Shown here: piece by piece, positions 1 to 7,798 of the stretch
How positions within the stretch are numbered: position 1 is the stretch's first letter
Layout of the letters: every line of letters starts with the position of its first letter
Source: Acidobacteriota bacterium
GTDB taxonomy: Bacteria > Acidobacteriota > Terriglobia > Acidiferrales > UBA7541
Assembly (NCBI GenBank): GCA_003225295.1
Contig: QHYZ01000074.1
Coordinates: 39,491 to 103,490, forward strand
DNA: 64,000 nt
Direction: 5' to 3'
Notes under the pieces: generated by a model
Database searches by the model: none
The model's input: the letters and a program-made list of their open reading frames with translations, nothing else
What the model was told of the DNA's origin: nothing
Translations under genes and position numbers: made by a program

Positions 1-586
1 GCGTGAGCTTGTTGGACGGCTCGTTGACGAGGTCGCGAGTGAAGTTTTGCGCCTCGGCGATGATGCGGCCTTTCGAAAGGCCCTTCTCTGCCGACGCACG
101 TTCGGCGTCTGAGGAACCAGCGAGCAGGACAGTTTCGATGTTCTTGTCGTTTTTCTTTTCGGTCTTGTATTTGTCCGTCTCGAAATTGCCAGCGAGCACG
201 CCTTCGGCGATGGCTTGGGCCGATTCTTCGGCGGCGTGGCCCTCTCGAACGAGGAAAGCGAGATTTTTGACGGAGCGCGCCTTCAGATGCCGCAAGGCGG
301 CGCCGGCGACTTTGCGAAGCGCTGCAATGCTGTATTGCTCGCGCTTTCCTACTCCGACTAGCAGTAAGCGTGCGGCCTTGAGGCCCGCGGGCGCATGGAC
401 CAGCGTGAACTCCAACATTTTGCCGGTCAATTCCCCGCTTTTCGCCAGCTTGCGCAGGAGTCCTCCGGCCGCCTGGTCGATCTCGGCGATGCGGCCTTGA
501 ACAAGGTCGGTCTCTTCAAATACGTAGGAAACCAGGGCATCGGTTTCGATTGCTGCGAACGGCTGGGTAACGAGCGTGATCTGCAT
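1..586 (-). CDS. pepA: Leucyl aminopeptidase (M17), N-terminal part, cut by window edge
   Basis: Cytosolic zinc/manganese exopeptidase that removes N-terminal residues from peptides during protein turnover. Reading the minus strand from the ATG at 586 gives MQITLVTQPFAAIETDALVS and an uninterrupted frame to the window edge. It contains the M17 N-terminal-domain pattern (a VHAPAGLKAARLLLVGVGKR stretch, then YSIAALRKVAG) and the lead-in RDLVNEPSNKLT to the catalytic domain. Only about 195 residues are present; the metal ligands and the active-site signature lie beyond position 1. The gene follows smpB on the same strand with a 6-nt gap, so the two are probably cotranscribed. A rightward 165-codon ORF over the same bases is its antisense shadow. 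Confidence 0.9.
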   Translation of the reverse strand, partial: MQITLVTQPFAAIETDALVSYVFEETDLVQGRIAEIDQAAGGLLRKLAKSGELTGKMLEFTLVHAPAGLKAARLLLVGVGKREQYSIAALRKVAGAALRHLKARSVKNLAFLVREGHAAEESAQAIAEGVLAGNFETDKYKTEKKNDKNIETVLLAGSSDAERASAEKGLSKGRIIAEAQNFTRDLVNEPSNKLT

Positions 587-592
587 GGTGCG

Positions 593-1090
593 CTATCGCC
601 TCCGATTGCGATACATGGATTGTTCAATTTCCCTGCGAGCTTCCTTGGTACGTTCGTCCTGGCGGCGATCCCACGACTTCTTGCCCTGTGCCAGAGCAAT
701 TTCGATCTTGGCGATGCCGTTACGAAAGTAGATCTTCAAGGGGATGACCGTCAGACCCTTGGACTCGGTGCGACCGGAAAGCCTGTCGATTTCCCTCTTG
801 TGAAGCAGGAGCTTTCGCGAGCCCAATGGCTCATGATTCCAAGGCCCCCCGGGTAAGTACTGTGCAATGTGCGCGTTAACGAGCCATGCGCTGTTGGCCT
901 TGAAATCGACGTAGGCATCGCGAATGTTCGCTTTGCCCTCGCGGAGGGCCTTGACCTCGGTGCCATGAAGGACCAGGCCAGCCTCATGTTTCTCAAGAAT
1001 TTGGTAGTTATAGGAGGCGGAGCGGTTTTGTGCGACGATGTGCTCGCCGGACTTCGCTGAATTCTCTGTCTTATTGGCAGGCTTGGCCAC
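593..1090 (-). CDS. smpB: SsrA-binding protein SmpB
   Basis: RNA-binding partner of tmRNA in trans-translation. It binds the tRNA-like domain of SsrA and delivers it to stalled ribosomes. The 165-residue product has the family signatures in order: QNRSASYNYQILEKHEAGLV, then LHGTEVKALREGKANIRDAY, the PGGPWNHEPLGSRKLLLHKREI segment (residues about 78-100), GLTVIPLKIYF, and a basic C-terminal tail ending RNRRR that is expected to act as the decoding-centre tail. Length is normal for the family. The start is GTG (1090), preceded by GGAAAG. It is divergent from the secretin operon and upstream of pepA. The ssrA gene itself is not in the window. Confidence 0.96.
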   Translation of the reverse strand: MAKPANKTENSAKSGEHIVAQNRSASYNYQILEKHEAGLVLHGTEVKALREGKANIRDAYVDFKANSAWLVNAHIAQYLPGGPWNHEPLGSRKLLLHKREIDRLSGRTESKGLTVIPLKIYFRNGIAKIEIALAQGKKSWDRRQDERTKEARREIEQSMYRNRRR

Positions 1091-1176
1091 AACTTTCCAT
1101 CATAACTTCAGTATTAAGACTTGTCACTCTCGACACAAGGCAAGGTTGTTTCATTTAGGCGGCCAACCCAGCATCC

Positions 1177-1206
1177 TTGCCGGGCCTCTAAATCGAATGT
1201 TAGACT
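1177..1206 (+). promoter_or_regulatory. Candidate sigma-70 promoter for the secretin operon
   Basis: TTGCCG (1177-1182), an 18-nt spacer and TAGACT (1201-1206), about 38 nt before the secretin ATG in the smpB/secretin divergent intergenic region. This is a weak consensus match found by eye only. Confidence 0.3.
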
Positions 1207-1243
1207 GCTTGTTTAGGCTTCATGTCGAGGCCTCGGAGAGTGC

Positions 1244-3535
1244 ATGCGCCGCTGGGGAAGCCTATTTCTGTGTGTTGGTCTCGGACTGCTCGCCGTGGGC
1301 TGTCCCAAGGGCCAACCCGATTACAACCAAGGTAGGAAAGCGGAGACGCTTCAGGATTACGACGCCGCGTTCGCCTTCTACCAAAAGGCCGCCAAGGCTG
1401 ACCCGTACAACGCCACTTACAAGATCAAGCTGAACCGGGTACGCTTTGAGGCCAGCGAATTGCACGTCAAGCGCGGTGTTGAACTACGGAAACAGGGCGA
1501 CCTCCAGGGCGCCGCGGGCGAATTCCAAAGGGCGCAGGCCATGGATCCTTCGAGCCCTGTCGCGGACCAGGAATTACGCAAGACGGTCGAGATGATCGCG
1601 GAGAAAAACCGCGCGGCCGATGCGGCTGCTGAGCTGCCGACTGATCCGAACGAGCCACCCCTGGCTGCGATGCCGCCTGAAATCAAGCCGCTCTCGCGAG
1701 CTCCCATTAATCTGAAAATGTCCAATGACGCAAAGATCGTCTTCGACACGATAGGGAAACTCGCGGGGCTGACGGTGATCTATGACCCGGACTTCCCTGC
1801 CCGGCGCATCACGGTGGAATTGAACAATGTGACCATGGAGCAGGCGCTGGAAATCGTGTCGTTAGAGACCAAGGCTTTCGTGAAGCCGGTTACGGAAAAT
1901 ATTATTTTCGTGATTCCGGATCAGCCACAAAAACGCCGGGACTACGAAGAGCAAGTAGTCAAGACATTTTACGTTTCAAACACGGTTCAGCCGCAGGATC
2001 TGACCGAAATTGTGACCGGATTGCGGCAATTGCTGGATCTGAAACGAATCCAGCAGCTCAACTCGCAGAACGCCATCATTGTCCGCGACACGCCGGACAA
2101 GCTGCTGCTGGCGGAGAAGATGATCCGGGACATCGACAAAGCCAAGCCTGAGGTGGTGGTGCAAGTCGAAGTGCTGGAGGCGCGCACGGATCGCCTGCGG
2201 GACCTGGGCATTCTCCCCGGGCAGACGGCCAGCATTGCCATCAACCCGAACAGTAGCACGACGAGCAGCTCTTCAGGCACCACCTCCACGACGAGCAACA
2301 GCGGAATCACTCTAAACCAACTTCGCCACCTGAATGGAAGTGATCTTGTCTTCACGCTGCCGAGCGCGACAGCAAACGCAATCCTCAGTGATACGAGCAC
2401 GAGGATTATCCAAAATCCGGAAGTCCGCTCGGTGGACGGCCAGACCGCCAAACTGCGCATTGGCGACCGCATCCCTATTGCCACGGGCAGCTTTCAGGCG
2501 GGTGTAGGTGTCGGCTCGACCGGCGGCGCAGGTTTTGTAAACCCACTGGTGAATACGCAATTCACATATTTGGACGTCGGGGTGAATATAGACCTTACGC
2601 CCCGTGTGCATCCGAATCGCGACGTCAGCCTGAAATTAAAAGTGGAAGTCTCTTCGCATACCGGCGATCAGGCGATTGGCGGAATCACGCAACCCATCAT
2701 CAGCCAGCGGGTCATCGAGCATGACATCCGCTTGAAAGAGGGCGAGGTCAGTATACTTGGCGGCCTGGTCCAACGAACTAACAGCAAAACCCTGGAAGGC
2801 TGGCCGGGACTCGCGAAGCTACCCCTGCTGAGATATCTCTTCTCACATGACAAGACGGACCACCAAGAAGATGAAGTGCTGATCGTCCTGACACCCCGGA
2901 TCGTGCGTATTCCCGAATGGACCAAAGCGAATCTGCGGACGATGTATGCTGGCTCTGACACAAACGTGCAAGTCAAGCGGGAGAGTGAGATTCGCGCACC
3001 TGCGCAGCAACCAGCATCATCGCCACAACCTAAGACGAATCAAAATACGGGAGCGGGAACGCCGACTTCTGCGCCAAGTGCCACGGCCCCCGCGGCTGGC
3101 ACTGCTCAGGGAGCTCCCGCGGCAAAGATTCGGTTTGAGCCGCAGAGCTTGTCGTTGAAGGCCGGGCAGACAGCAACAATCGGCGTTGTGGTTGACAACG
3201 TGAGCGACCTCTTCTCCATCCCGCTGTTGCTCCAGTACAACCCCGCGGTAATCAGCGTAGAAGAGGTGCAGCATGGCGGGTTCCTCTCAGGCGGAACCCA
3301 GGAAATCGCTATCGTGCAGCAGGTCTTTAAGGAAAAAGGACAAGCGATAATTTCCGCAACGCGCCAGCCCAACACACCAGGAGTGAGCGGAAGCGGGACG
3401 CTGATCGGCATCGTCGTCAAGGCGCTGGCGCCGGGCTCGTCAAACCTGTCGATCGTGCAAGTGAATGCGAAAGATTCAGAGCAGAAGCTGATACCGTTGA
3501 TAACACAAGAGGCGACGCTGCAGGTCCAGCAGTAG
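1244..3535 (+). CDS. Secretin lipoprotein with TPR-like N-terminus and C-terminal cohesin-like domain
   Basis: Predicted outer-membrane secretin of a type II secretion or type IV pilus-like system. Residues 1-20 form a lipoprotein signal with lipobox LAVGC (Cys20). Residues about 30-120 look TPR-like (AFAFYQKAAKADPYNATY, then GDLQGAAGEFQRAQAMDP). Residues about 165-225 form an STN/N0-like domain, about 228-300 a secretin N1 domain (ITVELNNVTMEQALEIVS; VVKTFYVSNTVQPQDLTEIV), and about 305-560 the secretin core (VVVQVEVLEARTDRLRDLGI; VRSVDGQTAKLRIGDRIPIA; LKEGEVSILGGLVQ; VLIVLTPRIVR). After a Ser/Pro/Ala linker, residues about 625-760 resemble a cohesin-type beta domain (FEPQSLSLKAGQTATIGVVV). 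The downstream pseudopilin gene follows by 7 nt. The secretin and cohesin folds are assigned from motifs; the cohesin call is less sure. Confidence 0.88.
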   Translation: MRRWGSLFLCVGLGLLAVGCPKGQPDYNQGRKAETLQDYDAAFAFYQKAAKADPYNATYKIKLNRVRFEASELHVKRGVELRKQGDLQGAAGEFQRAQAMDPSSPVADQELRKTVEMIAEKNRAADAAAELPTDPNEPPLAAMPPEIKPLSRAPINLKMSNDAKIVFDTIGKLAGLTVIYDPDFPARRITVELNNVTMEQALEIVSLETKAFVKPVTENIIFVIPDQPQKRRDYEEQVVKTFYVSNTVQPQDLTEIVTGLRQLLDLKRIQQLNSQNAIIVRDTPDKLLLAEKMIRDIDKAKPEVVVQVEVLEARTDRLRDLGILPGQTASIAINPNSSTTSSSSGTTSTTSNSGITLNQLRHLNGSDLVFTLPSATANAILSDTSTRIIQNPEVRSVDGQTAKLRIGDRIPIATGSFQAGVGVGSTGGAGFVNPLVNTQFTYLDVGVNIDLTPRVHPNRDVSLKLKVEVSSHTGDQAIGGITQPIISQRVIEHDIRLKEGEVSILGGLVQRTNSKTLEGWPGLAKLPLLRYLFSHDKTDHQEDEVLIVLTPRIVRIPEWTKANLRTMYAGSDTNVQVKRESEIRAPAQQPASSPQPKTNQNTGAGTPTSAPSATAPAAGTAQGAPAAKIRFEPQSLSLKAGQTATIGVVVDNVSDLFSIPLLLQYNPAVISVEEVQHGGFLSGGTQEIAIVQQVFKEKGQAIISATRQPNTPGVSGSGTLIGIVVKALAPGSSNLSIVQVNAKDSEQKLIPLITQEATLQVQQ

Positions 3536-3542
3536 TCGAATT

Positions 3543-4064
3543 ATGCGAACGATGTTACCCAAGATTTCATACCGCGGACGAAGCCGCAGAAGAGTCCACC
3601 GGAGGCCGTCTTTCTCCGAAGCTGGAATGACGCTGCTGGAGTTGATCATCGCCTGCGCCATTCTGCTGATTCTGTCATCCGCTGCCCTGCCGATCGCGAA
3701 GTACACTGTCATTCGTCAGAAAGAAGCTGAGCTTCGGCGTGATCTCCGCGAAATGAAGGATGCCATCGACCGGTACAAAGACGCGGCCGACCGAAACCAG
3801 ATCCGCGTGGAAATCGGGAGCGAAGGCTATCCCCCAGATCTGGAGACTTTGGTGAAGGGAGTGCAACTCGGCGCCAGCAGCGATCGGAAGATTCGTTTTC
3901 TGCGGAAGGTCCCGGTGGACCCCATGACGGGGCAGGCCGACTGGGGACTGCGTGCCGTTCAAGACGATCCCGATTCGACGAGCTGGGGCGGCAAGAACGT
4001 GTTTGACGTATACTCGAAGTCGATGGGTACGGCGCTCGATGGCACCAAGTATTCCGATTGGTAG
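3543..4064 (+). CDS. Type II secretion/pilus pseudopilin (GspG-like)
   Basis: 173-residue prepilin. A 28-residue basic leader ends EAG, followed by the type III signal MTLLELIIACAILLILSSAA. Prepilin peptidase should cut after Gly28, leaving Glu at +5 (Glu33) of the mature N-terminal helix. The soluble part has alpha-helical KEAELRRDLREMKDAIDRYK, then the motif RKVPVDPMTGQADWGLR, which occupies the place of the C-terminal loop of GspG-type major pseudopilins. It lies between the secretin and a second pseudopilin in a tight operon. No prepilin peptidase, ATPase or platform protein is in the window, so those parts must be encoded elsewhere. Confidence 0.88.
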   Translation: MRTMLPKISYRGRSRRRVHRRPSFSEAGMTLLELIIACAILLILSSAALPIAKYTVIRQKEAELRRDLREMKDAIDRYKDAADRNQIRVEIGSEGYPPDLETLVKGVQLGASSDRKIRFLRKVPVDPMTGQADWGLRAVQDDPDSTSWGGKNVFDVYSKSMGTALDGTKYSDW

Positions 4065-4082
4065 ATCGAACGAGGATTTGAA

Positions 4083-4529
4083 ATGAAAATGCTGTCGCAA
4101 ATTCGAACGGGCAGGCTGTCGTTGCGGACGCGTCGCATCGGGCTGTTCGAAGCGGGGTTTACGCTCATCGAATTGATGATCGTCATTACGATCATCCTTA
4201 TCCTCATCGGCATGGCCGCACAGCGCTATGAGAAATCGGTGCAGCACGCACGCGAAGCAACCATGAAGCAGGATCTCTGGGTCATGCGGCAGGCGATCGA
4301 TAATTACACGCTGGACAAACAGACCGCCCCGCAGTCCTTGGAAGATTTGGTGCAGGCGGGGTATCTGCGGAAGGTTCCCACAGACCCCATGACGGGGGCA
4401 GCAGACTGGGTGCCACAGTTCGATAGCGTGGTGTTAAGCGCAGAGCAATCGGGAACGGGCATGATTGATATTCATTCGAATTCCGACAGAGTTTCTCCCT
4501 TCGAGAACACCCCCTACAACGAGTGGTAG
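4083..4529 (+). CDS. Type II secretion/pilus pseudopilin (GspG-like), second copy
   Basis: 148-residue prepilin. The leader ends FEAG, then FTLIELMIVITIILILIG; cleavage is expected after Gly25 with Glu30 at +5. The soluble part contains LRKVPTDPMTGAADW, parallel to the VPVDPMTGQADW motif of the gene 18 nt upstream, so the pair looks like a tandem duplication that diverged. The start ATG at 4083 is 18 nt after the previous stop. It is the last gene of the three-gene secretin operon. It could be a minor pseudopilin rather than a major one. Confidence 0.88.
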   Translation: MKMLSQIRTGRLSLRTRRIGLFEAGFTLIELMIVITIILILIGMAAQRYEKSVQHAREATMKQDLWVMRQAIDNYTLDKQTAPQSLEDLVQAGYLRKVPTDPMTGAADWVPQFDSVVLSAEQSGTGMIDIHSNSDRVSPFENTPYNEW

Positions 4530-4849
4530 TTCCTTCTGACGGGTTTACAAAATCATTGCGCCAGCTGCCTGCACGTTGCACTGATTTTGACGGAAGCTTG
4601 CTCGTCCGATATAGGTTTCCGTTAGTGCTCGCCAATGATTCTGACCGGTAATAATCGGCAAACCGGAAGTAATACGCTGGTCGCTCGGAATTTTGGGCAC
4701 TAAGCGGGCACCTGAAAAGCGCAGAAGAGTGCCAAGTCACGTAATATCAACGCGCGGCTTGGAGCGGCCTAGTCGCTCGTCGGGCAACTATAACGACAGC
4801 TGCAAACGGGCATTTGCAGAAAAATCTAAGTTGTGTGTTATGATGCTTC
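4530..4849. other. Intergenic stretch between pseudopilin operon and tRNA-fMet
   Basis: No convincing ORF. It contains the degenerate tRNA 5' half at 4760-4785 and a possible -10 element TATGAT at 4839-4844 just ahead of the tRNA; no well-spaced -35 was found. Confidence 0.5.
4760..4785 (+). repeat. Degenerate copy of tRNA-fMet 5' half (D-arm to anticodon stem)
   Basis: The 26 bases here match the intact initiator tRNA at 4857-4882 in 23 of 26 positions, covering the D-arm and the 5' strand of the anticodon stem. Similarity fades after the GGGC that leads into the anticodon loop. No tRNA could form from it. It sits 97 bp upstream of the intact gene and suggests an older tRNA copy or integration scar. 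Confidence 0.6.
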
Positions 4850-4926
<77 letters not shown>

Positions 4927-4942
4927 ATTTTGAATGACTTGA

Positions 4943-4981
4943 AACGGCTTGGAGGATGCTCCCTCTGAGCCGTTGTTTTCT
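4943..4981 (+). terminator. Rho-independent terminator after tRNA-fMet (island-borne)
   Basis: Inverted repeat AACGGCT (4943-4949) / AGCCGTT (4968-4974) with an inner GGAG/CTCC stem, followed by GTTTTCTT. It lies just inside the island, so it probably arrived with it and replaced the original terminator now at 8237-8265. Confidence 0.6.
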
Positions 4982-5016
4982 TCGGTAGCGATTCGATTCC
5001 CAAAGATGTCCGTCTG

Positions 5017-5439
5017 TCAGGCAAAGGGGTTGGAGATCGTGACGCTTCCAATCTGCTGTCCATCCTGAAAGTCTTCACTGTAAAGAACTCCACACTGACC
5101 CTCGATGGCAGAAGCGACGATCAACGAATCGTACCAAGGCAATTGGAACCTCGCTCCAACCCGTAGCGCCTCTCCATACAAAGCTTGCGAAGAGTGCACT
5201 GACAGGAGCGGACGAAACGTGGTCGACAAATATTGTTCTGCGTCGACGGCACTCATAGGTTTTGAGAAACGGCGCAGTGCAACGTTAAAGAACTCTTGCA
5301 CCACTTGATAGCTAACAATTCCGCCGCGCGTCTCAATTGCACTTCTGATCAGCTTTCTGGCTTGCGCAGCCTTCTTCGGCGAACTTGCGTCAAAGGAATA
5401 CACGAAGATGTTTGTATCGAGAAAGAACCTACCGTTCAT
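5017..5439 (-). CDS. vapC: PIN-domain toxin VapC
   Basis: 140-residue PIN-domain ribonuclease, the toxin of a type II toxin-antitoxin pair. It begins MNGRFFLDTNIFVYSF with the first metal-binding Asp (Asp8 in FLDTN). It then has the conserved SYQVVQEFFNVALRR segment with Glu, and PWYDSLIVASA with the third acidic residue. Length is typical. The ATG at 5439 overlaps the last 11 bp of the antitoxin gene (5429), which implies translational coupling. Known VapCs cut tRNA or rRNA; this target cannot be read from sequence. It lies inside the tRNA-fMet island and is the island's only clearly intact operon. Confidence 0.92.
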   Translation of the reverse strand: MNGRFFLDTNIFVYSFDASSPKKAAQARKLIRSAIETRGGIVSYQVVQEFFNVALRRFSKPMSAVDAEQYLSTTFRPLLSVHSSQALYGEALRVGARFQLPWYDSLIVASAIEGQCGVLYSEDFQDGQQIGSVTISNPFA

Positions 5440-5647
5440 TCATCTCGTCCCGATTGAAGCGCCGCCCCGCCTGTACATGCTTCAGTCGCTTCATCAGAGC
5501 GTCGAACTCCTGCGTGCCACCGCTTCGTGCTGTGAATTGCTCCAGCCATTCGCGGAACATAGCATTGAGCGTCTTATGCTGCGATTTGGCCAACAGGCGC
5601 GCTTGCTCAATCAGTTGCTCATCTGCACTGAGGGTAATGTTTTTCAT
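5429..5647 (-). CDS. vapB: VapB-like antitoxin
   Basis: 72-residue antitoxin. The N-terminal MKNITLSADEQLIEQARLLA followed by KSQHKTLNAMFREWLEQF fits a ribbon-helix-helix DNA-binding domain. The charged C-terminal half (about residues 45-72) would wrap the toxin. It overlaps vapC by 11 bp. Upstream is a near-consensus promoter with a perfect 8-bp inverted repeat inside it (5659-5677), which is the likely site for autorepression by the VapBC complex. The start ATG at 5647 sits only a few nucleotides from the predicted transcription start. Confidence 0.88.
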   Translation of the reverse strand: MKNITLSADEQLIEQARLLAKSQHKTLNAMFREWLEQFTARSGGTQEFDALMKRLKHVQAGRRFNRDEMNER

Positions 5648-5655
5648 ACGAAAGC

Positions 5656-5684
5656 AGTGTACACGAGTTTCGTGTACCTGGCAA
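5656..5684 (-). promoter_or_regulatory. vapBC promoter with embedded operator
   Basis: On the minus strand TTGCCA (5684-5679), a 17-nt spacer and TACACT (5661-5656). A perfect inverted repeat, GTACACGA-GTT-TCGTGTAC (5659-5677), covers the spacer and the start of the -10. Its position explains how bound VapBC could block polymerase. Confidence 0.65.
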
Positions 5685-5725
5685 GCCTCCTCGCAAAGCT
5701 AAAGACCGTCGTGAACGCTTTAACA

Positions 5726-5747
5726 ATGGTATAATATATGTTACCAT
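5726..5747 (+). promoter_or_regulatory. -10 element within an ATGGTA/TACCAT inverted repeat
   Basis: TATAAT (5730-5735) is flanked by ATGGTA (5726-5731) and TACCAT (5742-5747), just 7 nt before the ATG of the truncated HigB-type toxin. It looks like the leftover autoregulatory operator of a second toxin-antitoxin module. No good -35 is seen. Confidence 0.45.
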
Positions 5748-5754
5748 CGAAACG

Positions 5755-5844
5755 ATGATTGATACCCGCGAGTATAAAGACCGTGGCGGTCGCAGTCCTT
5801 TTCGCGAGTGGTGCGGCGTCGGAATTCGATCCGTCGTACCCTAG
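5755..5844 (+). pseudogene. RelE/HigB-type toxin, N-terminal fragment
   Basis: Thirty codons beginning MIDTREYKDRGGRSPFREW and ending at TAG. This matches the first about 19 residues of phage-derived Gp49/HigB-type toxins (REY-x-x-x-GRSPF-x-x-W), after which similarity stops. The remaining three quarters of the toxin and any antitoxin are missing. A promoter-like element with an inverted repeat lies directly upstream. Confidence 0.5.
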
Positions 5845-6055
5845 GCATTCGAGATTTTAACTATTTCTCTTGACAATTCTGACCCTGGGTATACTGTCGT
5901 AATGTTCAGCCGAACCGCGCCGTTCCCTCCTTGCGCGCGGCGAAGTTCGGCTGACTCGACTGACTCGGCTCTCGGCTCTGTTCCCCCGTGTCAATCTTGG
6001 CCGTCTTGGGGACGAGTGTGTATCTGATTCTTCTCACGATTGGACACCCAACCCT

Positions 6056-6435
6056 TTCTCAATCAGGAACCAGGCCAAGTCGAAGTTGAGCCCAGGATTA
6101 CCGAAGAACGCCACAGTTGTGTACGAGGAATGAGAGACAACGTGAAAGTCACAGTGGATGGCACCCACGCCGACTGCAAGCCAGCCCATATCGAGGGGAC
6201 GGGTAAGTTCGATCGCAAAGACTACTCGGTTACAGGCGACCTGAACGCGGATACGCGTTCGTGCAGGAAGGTCAACGACCATACGTTGACGTTTACGAAC
6301 AAGAAGGGCGACCAGGTTACCATGAGCGGTCGTGGCGTGGTGTCAGCCGACGGCAAGACCCGCACAGTCGCCCTCACCGGAACTGATTCAACAGGCAAGA
6401 AGAACACCAGCACTGCGGTGTACGACAAACAGTAG
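6056..6435 (+). pseudogene. Frameshifted acidobacterial conserved hypothetical protein
   Basis: Two frames join into one recognisable protein. The first frame (through about 6131) gives NQAKSKLSPGLPKNATVVYEE, then hits TGA. The second frame (from about 6130) gives DNVKVTVDGTHADCKPAHIE, then GKFDRKDYSVTGDLNADTRS, and ends STAVYDKQ. Intact relatives in Acidobacteriota run continuously from SKLSPG through VYEE-x-GDNVKVTVDGTDADG to a YDKQ-type end. Function is unknown; the fold appears all-beta. The frameshift lies at about 6130-6135, and no signal peptide remains upstream. Confidence 0.55.
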
Positions 6436-6566
6436 TGGGAGCACAGGCGCAGAAAATGGCGGCCCCGGCATGTAGAAGCGAGAGATCTGTAGCCCGGTAT
6501 AGGTTCGCACGGAGGAGCCTGCCCAAAGCGGAAAGATCGCTCCTCAGTGCAGAGCCTCGGTGGAGT

Positions 6567-7418
6567 ATGGTGTTCGCGGCCCCACTCTTTCTGCGGACAC
6601 TGCTTCGTCTTGTTTTCCTGTGCCCCCATCGGCATAAGGGTCCTCCGCTAACACTGCGCCAGACAATGCCATCTAACCTATCCGGATGCCTATCTGCCTG
6701 TGGCCGAGAAACCTACGTCACTTGCTTGGACTGCGGTCAGAGATTCGCTTTCGACCTCAAGACAAGGCGACTGGTAGATTTCTGGGGCGTCCGTGACGCA
6801 GAAGCACTGGCAGGAGTTCGTCGGAGGGTTAATAGGTTCTTTTTGCCTCTACGAAGGCTCGCTGCGAGGATCGACACGCTGAATATGACGGTTTCGATGA
6901 GCGGGCTTGGCAAGTCCATGCTCCGCATCATAATTTTGAAGAAGAGCCAGCAAGTTCGTTTCGGAAGAAGTGCCGCGCTAGCCTCTTCCGCGTCTCACAT
7001 CGTTCCGGCTAGGAGGGCCTTTCACAGATCGCAAGCAACGCAGGCCGAGCAATCTCCGGTTCGTTCCTCAGTGGCTGTCGCATCCAGCTCCTCGAACAGA
7101 AGAGGCGCGTCACGGTTGGGCTCCATTCCAACGCTCAATTGGAGTCGTGGTTTGGACCTCTGGTGGTCCAAGAATTTCTCGCGGGTATTGCATTGGAAGA
7201 CCTCCGTCTCCGCAGGATTTGTCGGAAGTATCCTGGTTGTCCTGGCCCAGCAAATGAGTGTGTCGGAGGATTTTGCCCGCTTTATATGCGGTTTTCTGGG
7301 ATTTTTGTTCTGCGCGGTGGCTCTGGGCTGTGGAGCGTCGCTGCTCGTCTATTCGACTAGGACGCAATCGCAAATTCCTGCCAGGTGGTCGAAACGTTTT
7401 GCATCATTTCATCGCTAA
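6567..7418 (+). CDS. Hypothetical protein with CPHRH and CxxC zinc-ribbon-like motif
   Basis: The open frame starts with a hydrophobic MVFAAPLFLRTLLRLVFLCP, then CPHRHKGPPLTLR and YVTCLDCGQRFAFDLKTRRL. The CPHRH...CLDCG pair resembles a short zinc-binding acidobacterial protein in which these motifs are about 35 residues apart. Here the frame runs on for 200 more residues of low-complexity Arg/Ser-rich sequence and two hydrophobic segments near the C-terminus that do not match that family, so it may be a fusion of a decayed gene with non-coding sequence. It lies inside the island. The frame is open further upstream to 6435, but the ATG at 6567 has GGAG before it. Confidence 0.3.
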   Translation: MVFAAPLFLRTLLRLVFLCPHRHKGPPLTLRQTMPSNLSGCLSACGRETYVTCLDCGQRFAFDLKTRRLVDFWGVRDAEALAGVRRRVNRFFLPLRRLAARIDTLNMTVSMSGLGKSMLRIIILKKSQQVRFGRSAALASSASHIVPARRAFHRSQATQAEQSPVRSSVAVASSSSNRRGASRLGSIPTLNWSRGLDLWWSKNFSRVLHWKTSVSAGFVGSILVVLAQQMSVSEDFARFICGFLGFLFCAVALGCGASLLVYSTRTQSQIPARWSKRFASFHR

Positions 7419-7500
7419 TTGCACCACCCATCCTGTGCCTCCCGAAAGTCTCGAAATGTCTGAGCGGAGTGGGGTTATATTTCTTTCATAATTCTCGGCG

Positions 7501-7656
7501 ATGCCCATTTCTCTCACGACACTCCTCGCCACTCTGTCCTCGATCTTCCGTTCGCGTGCTGCCCTCGGGCTCGAGAACCTGGCTCTGCGCCACCAAATCG
7601 GCGTACTTCAGAGGTCCGCAAGAAAACGCCCGAAATTGACCTCCCGGGGACCGCCT
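7501..7656 (+). pseudogene. Integrase/transposase N-terminal fragment
   Basis: About 50 residues (MPISLTTLLATLSSIFRSRA, then LGLENLALRHQIGVLQRSA, then RKRPKLTSR). This is the characteristic start of integrase-core (rve, DDE) transposase proteins common in Acidobacteriota. The catalytic core is missing: after residue about 52 the sequence turns into unrelated frames. It is a truncated mobile-element remnant within the island. Confidence 0.6.
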
Positions 7657-7798
7657 GTTGTGCTCAGCAAGTCGACTGCGATAAAGAAAACGGCAGACGG
7701 TTTCACTTACCTCGACCCCTCGCAATTTCATGAGTACTTCGCAGCCGACCTGTCTGCTGAGCGAGCCGCTTTCAGGCCGCGATCGCAGGTGCTCAACG

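Noticed and set aside
3..500. Rightward 165-codon ORF at the left edge
   Set aside because: The minus strand over the same bases encodes a clear leucyl aminopeptidase N-terminus; the rightward frame has no ribosome site or family match.
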